Part shown: positions 1 through 5,976 of the stretch, piece after piece
Position numbering within the stretch: position 1 is the first letter of the stretch
Layout: each line of letters begins with the position of its first letter
DNA from: Bacteroidota bacterium
Lineage (GTDB): Bacteria; Bacteroidota; Bacteroidia; Bacteroidales; Tenuifilaceae
Reading direction: 5' to 3'
Assembly: GCA_023406715.1 (NCBI GenBank)
Contig: JAEXVC010000043.1
Coordinates: forward strand, 1-6,758
DNA length: 6,758 bases
Program-made: the position numbers and the translations under genes
Notes under the pieces: generated by a model
Database searches by the model: none
Seen by the model: only the letters and a program-made list of their open reading frames with translations
What the model was told of the DNA's origin: nothing

Positions 1-1656
1 GAGTTGGACAGACCGATGGATCGGCTTGTTTGCGGCGATGTTGGCTTTGGCAAAACCGAGGTTGCTGTTAGAGCGGCATTCAAAGCAGTTGCAGATAGTA
101 AACAGGTTGCAGTTCTGGTTCCCACCACAATTCTTGCTTTACAGCATTATCGGACTTTCAGCAATAGGCTAAAAGGTCTCCCCTGCAGCATTGAGTTTGT
201 AAGCAGAATGAAAACCGCAGCTCAGCAACGCGAAATACACAAAAAAATTACCGAAGGTAAAATTGATATTCTCATTGGAACACACTCATTACTTAAGGAC
301 TCCATAAAATTTAAGGATTTGGGGTTGCTAATTGTTGATGAGGAGCAAAAGTTTGGTGTTGCTGCAAAGGAAAAGTTAAAACAACTAAAACTCAACGTTG
401 ATACACTAACATTAACAGCCACTCCTATTCCAAGAACATTACAGTTTTCTTTAATGGGTGCTCGCGATTTGTCTATTATTAACACCCCTCCGCCCAACAG
501 GCATCCAATATTAACTGAACTTCACACATTTAATACAGATATAATTAAGGAAGCCATTGAATATGAGGTTTCACGTGGCGGACAGGTTTTTTTCGTGCAT
601 AATAGGGTGCAGAACATTGCTGAGGTGCAAATAATGATTCACAAAATTTGCCCTAAAGTAAAAACGGCAGTGGCCCATGGACAAATGGAGCCGGCAAAGT
701 TGGAAAAGATTATGCTCGATTTTATTAATGGCGATTATGATGTATTAATATCAACCTCCATAATTGAATCGGGACTCGATATCTCCAATGCTAACACTAT
801 AATAATAAACAACGCTCAAATGTTTGGCTTGAGCGATTTGCATCAACTACGCGGAAGAGTTGGACGTTCTAACAAGAAGGCCTTCTGCTACTTGTTGGCT
901 CCTCCGCTGGAAACCCTCACCAACGATGCTCGAAGAAGATTAAAAGCCATTGAAGAATTCTCAGAACTTGGAAGCGGCTTTAGCATTGCAATGCAGGACT
1001 TAGACATTCGAGGTGCAGGCAATTTGCTCGGTGGCGAGCAGAGCGGATTCATTGCCGATATTGGATTTGAAACATACCAACGAATTTTGGATGAAGCCCT
1101 GGAAGAACTGAGAGAAACCGAATTTAAAGATTTGTACAAATCCGACTCAACCCACGAACATCCAAAAGAATGGAAACCAGGAACAACCGATTGCCATATA
1201 GAAACGGATATGGAAATACTTCTGCCCGAATCCTACGTTTCCAACACTGCTGAGAGAATTAAACTTTACCGAGAGCTCGATAATATTAGCAAATCCGAAG
1301 AGTTAGATAAATTTAAAACTGAACTGCGCGATAGATTCGGTACACTCCCCGCTCAAGTGGAGGACTTACTAAGCATTGTTCAACTACGTTGGCTAGCAGT
1401 ATCATTAGGTTTCGAAAAAATTATCCTTAAAAACGAAATGTTATTCGGGTATTTTATCTCAAACCAACTCTCATCGTATTACCGTTCAAGCATTTTTATG
1501 CAAATAATGCAGTACATTCAACGCAATCCAAGTCGATATAAAATTAAGGAGGGAAAAGAAAAATTATCGTTGACAATAACCAATATAAAGAATATTGACG
1601 AAGCAATTTATCAATTGCAACAAATAAACAACTCGCTACGTTTAAATGAGAGTTGA
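1..1656 (+). CDS. mfd: Transcription-repair coupling factor Mfd, C-terminal half (5' truncated by window edge)
   Basis: Mfd is a cytoplasmic superfamily 2 DNA translocase that pushes stalled RNA polymerase off damaged DNA and recruits the UvrA/UvrB excision machinery. The reading frame is open from base 1, so the true start lies outside the window; 551 residues remain, about half of the usual 1,100 or more. Counting the first codon as 1, I see Walker A GDVGFGKTE (12-20, Lys18), the DEEQ box (113-116), TATPIPRTL (139-147) and GRVGRS (285-290). Next comes the translocation (TRG) segment shared with RecG, ending in RGAGNLLGGEQSG (about 337-349), then a C-terminal domain from about 397 with an ERIKLYREL stretch typical of Mfd domain 7. 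RecG is the main alternative, but the PMDRLVCGDVGFGKTE context and the long C-terminal domain favour Mfd. The missing part should hold the UvrB-like and polymerase-binding domains. It ends 43 bases before coaX with no clear terminator between. Confidence 0.96.
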   Translation, partial: ELDRPMDRLVCGDVGFGKTEVAVRAAFKAVADSKQVAVLVPTTILALQHYRTFSNRLKGLPCSIEFVSRMKTAAQQREIHKKITEGKIDILIGTHSLLKDSIKFKDLGLLIVDEEQKFGVAAKEKLKQLKLNVDTLTLTATPIPRTLQFSLMGARDLSIINTPPPNRHPILTELHTFNTDIIKEAIEYEVSRGGQVFFVHNRVQNIAEVQIMIHKICPKVKTAVAHGQMEPAKLEKIMLDFINGDYDVLISTSIIESGLDISNANTIIINNAQMFGLSDLHQLRGRVGRSNKKAFCYLLAPPLETLTNDARRRLKAIEEFSELGSGFSIAMQDLDIRGAGNLLGGEQSGFIADIGFETYQRILDEALEELRETEFKDLYKSDSTHEHPKEWKPGTTDCHIETDMEILLPESYVSNTAERIKLYRELDNISKSEELDKFKTELRDRFGTLPAQVEDLLSIVQLRWLAVSLGFEKIILKNEMLFGYFISNQLSSYYRSSIFMQIMQYIQRNPSRYKIKEGKEKLSLTITNIKNIDEAIYQLQQINNSLRLNES

Positions 1657-1699
1657 TTGGAAATATTACATATCAATCTGTTAAATAAGTAGATATTCA

Positions 1700-2419
1700 G
1701 TGAATTTAATCTTCGATATAGGTAACACCCTTGCAAAAATTGCAATAGTTGACGGCCAAAATATAGTTTTCCACAAGAGCTATCAGAATCTGTGCTTGCA
1801 AGATATCGAGGCCATTATAAAAAATCACCCTATCAATAAGGTTATTATTTCCATTGTTGGAAAAATTAATCCAGAAGTATTAAGTTTTTTAGAGAGTAAT
1901 TTTAAAACATTGGTTCTTAACAAAAACACCAAACTACCCATTAAAAACCACTATGGCACTCCCAATACGCTTGGCTATGACAGAATTGCGGTTGCGGTTG
2001 CGGCCAACTTTTTACACCCCAAAAAAGATGTTCTTGTTATTGATGCTGGTACGGCAATAACATACGAGTTGGTAACATCTCAAGGTGAGTATAAAGGCGG
2101 GGCAATATCTCCAGGTATATCGCTTAGATTCAAATCCTTAAATGACCATACGGCAAAACTTCCTTCCCTTGAAAAAACAGAGAGGTTTCCTATTATTGGG
2201 CAAAACACTGCTGATTGTATTTATTCCGGCGTTTTGAATGGTGTAATATCAGAAGTTGACGGTTATATTGATTTGATAAAGACTAATTTTCCTGATATTT
2301 ACGTTCTTTTAACAGGAGGTGACTCAAATTTCTTTGCTAATAAGTTAAAAAATAGCATCTTTGTGAACCAAAATTTAATGATAATAGGTTTAAACAGAAT
2401 ACTCGAATTCAATGTATAG
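1700..2419 (+). CDS. coaX: Type III pantothenate kinase CoaX
   Basis: CoaX phosphorylates pantothenate with ATP, the first committed step of coenzyme A synthesis, in the cytoplasm. The 239-residue product has the usual family length and carries the ASKHA-fold signatures: FDIGNTLAKIA (5-15, Asp6 in the first phosphate motif), GYDRIA (92-97) in the pantothenate-binding region, IDAGTA (114-119) as the second phosphate motif, GGAISPG (133-139), and LTGGD (204-208) near the nucleotide. The start is GTG: the first motif begins five residues later, and an in-frame TAA at 1682-1684 leaves no upstream ATG. No Shine-Dalgarno is visible, which is normal for Bacteroidota. The GTG lies inside a small dyad (ATTCA 1695-1699, TGAAT 1701-1705) that is probably chance. 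The stop overlaps the start of the next gene by eight bases, suggesting translational coupling. This family is known to be insensitive to CoA feedback, unlike type I kinases. Confidence 0.95.
   Translation: MNLIFDIGNTLAKIAIVDGQNIVFHKSYQNLCLQDIEAIIKNHPINKVIISIVGKINPEVLSFLESNFKTLVLNKNTKLPIKNHYGTPNTLGYDRIAVAVAANFLHPKKDVLVIDAGTAITYELVTSQGEYKGGAISPGISLRFKSLNDHTAKLPSLEKTERFPIIGQNTADCIYSGVLNGVISEVDGYIDLIKTNFPDIYVLLTGGDSNFFANKLKNSIFVNQNLMIIGLNRILEFNV
1986..2003 (+). repeat. Three tandem copies of TTGCGG inside coaX
   Basis: Three perfect, adjacent copies of the hexamer TTGCGG lie in frame within coaX and encode part of the alternating Ala/Val helix after the GYDR motif (residues 96-101, IAVAVA). A change of one unit would add or remove two residues without shifting frame. 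It is GC-rich compared with its surroundings. No function is implied. Confidence 0.8.
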
Positions 2420-3710
2420 CATAAAAAAAGCATTACTAGTATTGGCCTTTAGCACATTGGCTTTTATTTCAAATTCACAAAATTTGAACACATACTCTCC
2501 ATATTCTCGATTTGGAATTGGAATTATGCCGAACCGTGGTTTTACACAAAATTTTGGAATGGGTGGTGTTTCTCAGGCAATTAGAAATCCTTACGGGATT
2601 AACTACCTAAACCCCGCATCTTACTCTGCACAAGATTCAATGTCATTTATATTCGATTTTGGAGTACAAACGGCTTCAACCTCATTTACAGGGTATGATC
2701 AATACTTAAACAAATATTCTTCCAAAATTAGCACTGGAGGAATCCATCATATATCTATTGCATTCCCTTTATCAAAAAAATGGGGAGTTGCTGCAGGATT
2801 TGCACCATATAGCAGCGTGGGTTATAAAATGATACGATTTGAAACAGACCCATTACTCCTCAGCACAATTGGACGCATTAAATATGAGCACATTGGGAAT
2901 GGAGGAATAAGTCAAGCATTCATTGGAACTGGATTTAGCCCAATAAAAAACTTATCGGTAGGAATAAATATGCTTTACTATTTTGGCAGCCTTGACTATA
3001 GTAATAACATAATTTTCCCTATAAGTGATGGCGATTACACTAGTGCGAACTACAAATCTAGCATTGTGGTTAATGATATTTCCTTTAACCTAGGATTTCA
3101 GTACATTATCGAGTTGGATAAAACCAATAAGCAAAGCTTAATCATAGGAACAACCTTTGAAACAAAAAAAGATATTGACCTCAAATACAAATGGAGTGCA
3201 GAAATGTTTGGAGACAATTCCTATGATACTCTAATTCCCCATCAAGATAGCAAAAATAGTTTTCGATTACCAACAAGCATAAATGTTGGGATTGCATACT
3301 CAATAAAGGATAAATTTATTGGTTCTTTGGAGTACTTCGTTCAGGACTGGTCTAAAACTGAAGCATTCAACACCAACGTTCCATTAGCTAAAATGGAAAC
3401 TTTTCGTGCAGGAGTTGAGTATACTCCCAATGTTAAAGACCTAAAAAGTTATTTAAAGAAAATTCATTATAGAATGGGAGGATACTACACAAAATCCAAC
3501 TTAATGGTAAACTCTAAGCAAATTTCTGATTATGGCATAACTTTTGGATTAGGATTACCAGTTAAGAATAAAACCAGGTTGAACTTTTCACTTGAACTTG
3601 GGAAAAGAGGAACAACCGAAAACTACCTAACAAAAGAAACTTATGGAACAGTTAGTTTAAGTTTAACCTTTTATGATTACCCCTGGTTCTTTAAACGAAA
3701 ATATAACTAA
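2412..3710 (+). CDS. Outer-membrane beta-barrel protein, FadL/OMPP1-like, function unknown
   Basis: The 432-residue product starts with a signal peptide (Lys5-Lys6, hydrophobic 7-19, likely cut after about residue 22 at SNSQ). The mature start has SPYSRFGIG (29-37), a pattern I recognise from Bacteroidota outer-membrane proteins, followed by GMGGVSQA (49-56) and NPAS (67-70), both typical of FadL/OMPP1 and PorV-like barrels. The rest alternates polar and hydrophobic residues with many Gly and aromatic positions, as expected for beta strands, e.g. about 112-118, 181-192, 290-297, 303-311 and 412-421. It ends in a short basic tail (WFFKRKYN). FadL relatives move hydrophobic molecules across the outer membrane, but no substrate can be read here. 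The start overlaps coaX in the shared string ATGTATAG, so the two are probably co-transcribed. The export signal and barrel character are fairly sure; transport function is inference only. Confidence 0.8.
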   Translation: MYSIKKALLVLAFSTLAFISNSQNLNTYSPYSRFGIGIMPNRGFTQNFGMGGVSQAIRNPYGINYLNPASYSAQDSMSFIFDFGVQTASTSFTGYDQYLNKYSSKISTGGIHHISIAFPLSKKWGVAAGFAPYSSVGYKMIRFETDPLLLSTIGRIKYEHIGNGGISQAFIGTGFSPIKNLSVGINMLYYFGSLDYSNNIIFPISDGDYTSANYKSSIVVNDISFNLGFQYIIELDKTNKQSLIIGTTFETKKDIDLKYKWSAEMFGDNSYDTLIPHQDSKNSFRLPTSINVGIAYSIKDKFIGSLEYFVQDWSKTEAFNTNVPLAKMETFRAGVEYTPNVKDLKSYLKKIHYRMGGYYTKSNLMVNSKQISDYGITFGLGLPVKNKTRLNFSLELGKRGTTENYLTKETYGTVSLSLTFYDYPWFFKRKYN

Positions 3711-3744
3711 TAATTTATAATTGAAATACTTAAAACCAAAGGCA

Positions 3745-5082
3745 ATGAAAACAATCAGTATTAAAGGATTAATGGCAGGGCTATTAACTTTTGCGAGTCT
3801 AAGTGCAATTGGACAAGCCTATCTTGAAGATCCAAGGTATGGTGCAGATGTTGAAACGAGAAAGGAATGTGCTGAAAAGACTTCAATGTACCAAGAATAC
3901 TACAAACAAAATAACATTAAGGATGCATATGTTCCATGGCAAAAGGTGTTAAATATTTGTCCAAAACAATCTTTAAATATTTACATCAGAGGAGTTAAAA
4001 TTCTCAAAACAACTTATGAGAATACCGCTGATCCAAAAAGAAAAGCCATTCTTGTTGACTCCTTGATGCACCTTTATGACTTAAGAATTGAGCATTTCAA
4101 CAAGAAAGGTGATGTTCTAGGCTCCAAAGCACAGGATCTTTACACTTTGGCACCAGAAAGATACGAAGAGGCTTTCAAGATTGTTGAAGAAGCGATAAGT
4201 ATTAGTCAAAACAAAACAGAAGTTTCAGTATTGTTCACCTACATGACATTAATTAGAGTTATGTACGAAAACAAAAAGATTGAAGCCGATAAGGTAATCG
4301 AACTATATTCTGTTATTAGCGATTACGCAGATGCTATTGCTACGGCAAGCCCCAGCGATGATAAAATTAAACAGGCAAAAGATGGCATAGATGCAATATT
4401 TGCTCAAATGGGTGTTGCTAAATGTGAAAATTTAGTAGCAATCTTTACCCCCAAATTTAATGCAAATCCTACAGATTTAGGCCAAAACAAAAAGATTAGA
4501 GCACTTATGGGTTCAACAAAAGATTGCTCTAAGCAAGATCTTTACCTAAAGGCAAGCGTTGAAATATATAAATTAGAACCAAGCGCTTCATTAGCATATG
4601 ACATAGCCCATTTATGCATCGATTTTAAGCAACCTAAGGAGGCCGAAAAGTATTATAATGAGGCTATTAATTTGGAATCGGATGTAAATAAAAGAGCTAA
4701 TTACTTTTACGAGTTAGCATCGCTTACATTTACTGAATTAAAAAATCCATCACAAGCAAAAGCATTAGCAAGTAAGGCTTTAGAGGAAAATCCAAATTTG
4801 GGTAAAGCATACAAGTTAATTGGCGATATGTACGCTAGCGAAAGGAACTGTGGAGCTGATGATTTTGAGAAGAAAGCTGTATTCTGGGCTGCTGTAGACA
4901 AATACTCTAAAGCTAAACAGGTTGACTCCGAATTAGAGGAAAGTATGAATTCACTGATAGCTTCTTATAGTCAGTATTTCCCAAGTAAAGAAGACATATT
5001 CTTCCATGATTTAAAAGTTGGTGACACATATTCCATTGGCTGTTGGATTAACGAAAGAACAACCGTAAGAGAAAGAAAATAA
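3745..5082 (+). CDS. Exported TPR-repeat protein, function unknown
   Basis: From the ATG at 3745 the product has 445 residues and a clean signal peptide (MKTISIKGL, then a hydrophobic core, cut near IGQA at about 22-25). A TTG at 3721 would add eight residues with more charge in front of this signal, so the ATG is preferred; a possible weak ribosome site AAAGG lies just upstream. The mature protein is helical. Helix pairs resembling tetratricopeptide repeats are clearest at about 270-312 (the segment around AEKYYNEAINLE), 318-352 and 334-367 (AKALASKALEENPNLGKAY), with a last helix at about 379-396. The C-terminal stretch (about 416-442: DIFFHDLKVGDTYSIG, then WINERTTVR) matches a tail I recall from many Bacteroidales TPR proteins. 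Such repeats usually bind other proteins, so a periplasmic scaffold or assembly role is plausible but unproven. It lies 34 bases after the barrel gene and 7 bases before lptC. Seven cysteines remain in the mature part, a fair number for an exported protein. Confidence 0.82.
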   Translation: MKTISIKGLMAGLLTFASLSAIGQAYLEDPRYGADVETRKECAEKTSMYQEYYKQNNIKDAYVPWQKVLNICPKQSLNIYIRGVKILKTTYENTADPKRKAILVDSLMHLYDLRIEHFNKKGDVLGSKAQDLYTLAPERYEEAFKIVEEAISISQNKTEVSVLFTYMTLIRVMYENKKIEADKVIELYSVISDYADAIATASPSDDKIKQAKDGIDAIFAQMGVAKCENLVAIFTPKFNANPTDLGQNKKIRALMGSTKDCSKQDLYLKASVEIYKLEPSASLAYDIAHLCIDFKQPKEAEKYYNEAINLESDVNKRANYFYELASLTFTELKNPSQAKALASKALEENPNLGKAYKLIGDMYASERNCGADDFEKKAVFWAAVDKYSKAKQVDSELEESMNSLIASYSQYFPSKEDIFFHDLKVGDTYSIGCWINERTTVRERK

Positions 5083-5089
5083 ATTAAGC

Positions 5090-5656
5090 GTGAATAAAAT
5101 TTATAATCTTAAGTTATTAATAAAACTAGTAGTCCCTGCTCTTGTAGGGGCTACTATGCTTTATGCTTGTAAAGCAGATCCTGAAGCAATTCAATATTTT
5201 TCTGACAAAAAAACAATACCAGGTATAACAGCCTATAACTCCGATGTGATTTACACAGAAAATGGACTCGTAAAAATAAAGGTTTCAGCACCAATCACTA
5301 TAAATTATCAATTCGCCGATGAGCCATTTACTGATTTTCCGGAAGGCATTACTGTTTACACTTATAACGATACAATGGGGGTCGAAACAATGCTATCTGC
5401 AAAACAGGCTGTTTTTTTTGATAAAAAAAACCTTTGGCATGCAAAGAATAACATTGTGGCAAAAAATCGCAAAGGCGAAGTTCTTAACACCGAGGAACTA
5501 TTCTGGGATCAAAAGAAAAAACTGATATACACCAATGTTAATGTAAAAATAAATAGTGTAAACGGTGTAATTTACGGCAGAGGTCTAACTTCTGATGAAA
5601 CTTTCGATAACTGGGAAATAATAAGACCTTACGACGGAGAAATTACTCTTGAATAG
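5090..5656 (+). CDS. lptC: LPS export protein LptC, probable lipoprotein form
   Basis: LptC links the inner-membrane LptB2FG transporter to the periplasmic LptA bridge and passes lipopolysaccharide towards the outer membrane. The 188-residue length matches the family (E. coli about 190). The body shows the repeating beta-strand pattern of the LptC/OstA fold, with AKNRKGEVLNTEELFWDQKK (124-143) followed by LIYTNVNVKI and then IYGRGLTSDETFDNWEI (161-177), a typical LptC C-terminal half. The N-terminus has basic residues, a hydrophobic stretch (about 13-26) and LYAC with Cys27, a lipobox with an unusual Tyr at -2. Lipid anchoring at Cys27 is therefore likely, where E. coli LptC uses a transmembrane helix. 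The start is GTG, seven bases after the TPR gene. The next in-frame ATG (5156) would remove nearly the whole signal, so GTG is preferred. No Shine-Dalgarno is visible. Two abutting hairpins lie in codons 13-29. Confidence 0.88.
   Translation: MNKIYNLKLLIKLVVPALVGATMLYACKADPEAIQYFSDKKTIPGITAYNSDVIYTENGLVKIKVSAPITINYQFADEPFTDFPEGITVYTYNDTMGVETMLSAKQAVFFDKKNLWHAKNNIVAKNRKGEVLNTEELFWDQKKKLIYTNVNVKINSVNGVIYGRGLTSDETFDNWEIIRPYDGEITLE
5127..5156 (+). other. Strong stem-loop in the lptC signal-peptide region
   Basis: The arms TAGTAGTCCCT (5127-5137) and AGGGGCTACTA (5146-5156) pair over 11 positions with one G-U wobble. A further G-U and a C-G pair (5138/5145, 5139/5144) leave a four-base TCTT loop, so the RNA stem could reach 13 pairs. 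It starts 37 bases after the GTG codon and spans codons 13-23. It is not followed by a T-run, so it is not a standard intrinsic terminator. The pairing is seen directly; any effect on lptC translation or mRNA stability is inference. Confidence 0.6.
5157..5176 (+). other. Second stem-loop abutting the first in lptC
   Basis: TGCTTTA (5157-5163) pairs perfectly with TAAAGCA (5170-5176) around a six-base loop TGCTTG. It begins at the base right after the previous hairpin ends, so the two stems could stack end to end in the mRNA. It covers codons 23-29 and includes the lipobox Cys codon in its loop region. Seven pairs, mostly AT, are modest on their own; adjacency to the stronger stem is what makes it worth recording. 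Confidence 0.45.
5412..5430 (+). repeat. T8 and A8 homopolymer tracts in lptC
   Basis: Eight T (5412-5419), the triplet GAT, then eight A (5423-5430) form a near-perfect dyad within lptC, encoding the VFFDKKN stretch (108-114). Both tracts are long enough for replication or transcriptional slippage. A one-base slip here would cut off the LptC C-terminal third. The frame is intact in this sequence. Confidence 0.7.
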
Positions 5657-5713
5657 TTTCACACTTAAAGTTAGTCTATTCAACCCAAAACATATCCATA
5701 TCTAAGGACAAGC

Positions 5714-5730
5714 AATTAAAAGTCTTAATT
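5714..5730. other. AT-only inverted repeat upstream of the promoter
   Basis: AATTAA (5714-5719) and TTAATT (5725-5730) are inverted around AAGTC. The stem is too weak for a convincing terminator, although a T-rich stretch (5741-5745) follows some 10 bases on. It lies where a -33 element or an operator of the downstream promoter would be. This spacer (5657-5777) otherwise shows no gene. Confidence 0.25.
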
Positions 5731-5746
5731 TCTTACACATTTTTTA

Positions 5747-5754
5747 TACCTTTA
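5747..5754 (+). promoter_or_regulatory. Putative Bacteroidota sigma-ABfr type -7 element
   Basis: TACCTTTA matches the known Bacteroidota -7 consensus TAnnTTTG at all but the last base, and lies in the common TATACCTTT context. It sits 23 bases before the ATG of the small membrane gene, in the only intergenic gap longer than 50 bases in the window. No clear TTG-type -33 element is visible about 20 bases upstream. If real, it would make the small gene and the CNNM gene a unit separate from lptC. Confidence 0.45.
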
Positions 5755-5777
5755 CGCATCATTTAAATTTTTTATTC

Positions 5778-5966
5778 ATGAATAAACTTGCATATATACT
5801 CGAACTTATTTGGCTAGCATTGGCCATATTCTGCCTTGGAGTTGGAATTTACGCAGTTGTAAACTCAGGCTTTAATCGCTACAGTTCCACCTTCTTTCTG
5901 TTAAGTATATTTGCCTTTGGTTTCTTCTACATAAGGCGAAGGCGACGCTTAAAAGCCGAGAAATAA
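5778..5966 (+). CDS. Small two-helix inner-membrane protein, function unknown
   Basis: The 62-residue product has two hydrophobic segments (about 5-28 and 37-52) joined by a short polar loop (NSGFNRY), and a strongly basic tail with five arginines in a row (53-57) followed by LKAEK. By the positive-inside rule the tail is cytoplasmic, giving a hairpin with both ends inside. There is no signal-peptidase site or lipobox. I recall similar short proteins beginning with MNK and a YILE-like helix in other Bacteroidota, but know no function. The leader before the ATG is almost pure A/T with no Shine-Dalgarno. The gene follows the putative promoter and lies ten bases before the CNNM-like gene, so co-expression and perhaps physical partnership are likely. 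The clean helix-loop-helix-Arg design and in-frame spacing support a real gene. Confidence 0.75.
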   Translation: MNKLAYILELIWLALAIFCLGVGIYAVVNSGFNRYSSTFFLLSIFAFGFFYIRRRRRLKAEK

Positions 5967-5976
5967 ATTTTAGTCT

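Noticed and set aside
222..497. Open frame on the - strand opposite mfd
   Set aside because: It lies fully inside the conserved helicase motifs of mfd and its translation shows no recognisable domain; it is a shadow of the coding strand.
888..1139. Open frame on the - strand opposite mfd
   Set aside because: Low-complexity Ser-rich translation opposite the conserved translocation segment; no independent support.
1657..1699. Promoter or terminator between mfd and coaX
   Set aside because: No hairpin with a T-run and no TAnnTTTG-like element in the 43 bases; only a five-base dyad around the GTG.
3721..3744. TTG at 3721 as start of the TPR gene
   Set aside because: It would place eight extra, partly basic residues before a complete signal peptide that starts well at the ATG 3745.
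4707..4901. Open frame on the - strand opposite the TPR gene
   Set aside because: Ala/Ser-rich translation mirroring the TPR helices; no ribosome site, promoter or family resemblance.
5319..5525. Open frame on the + strand in another frame of lptC
   Set aside because: It overlaps the well-supported lptC frame and its translation resembles no family; the long A and T runs keep it open by chance.
5714..5745. Intrinsic terminator after lptC
   Set aside because: The stem is six A/T pairs only and the T-run starts about ten bases after it; too weak to call.
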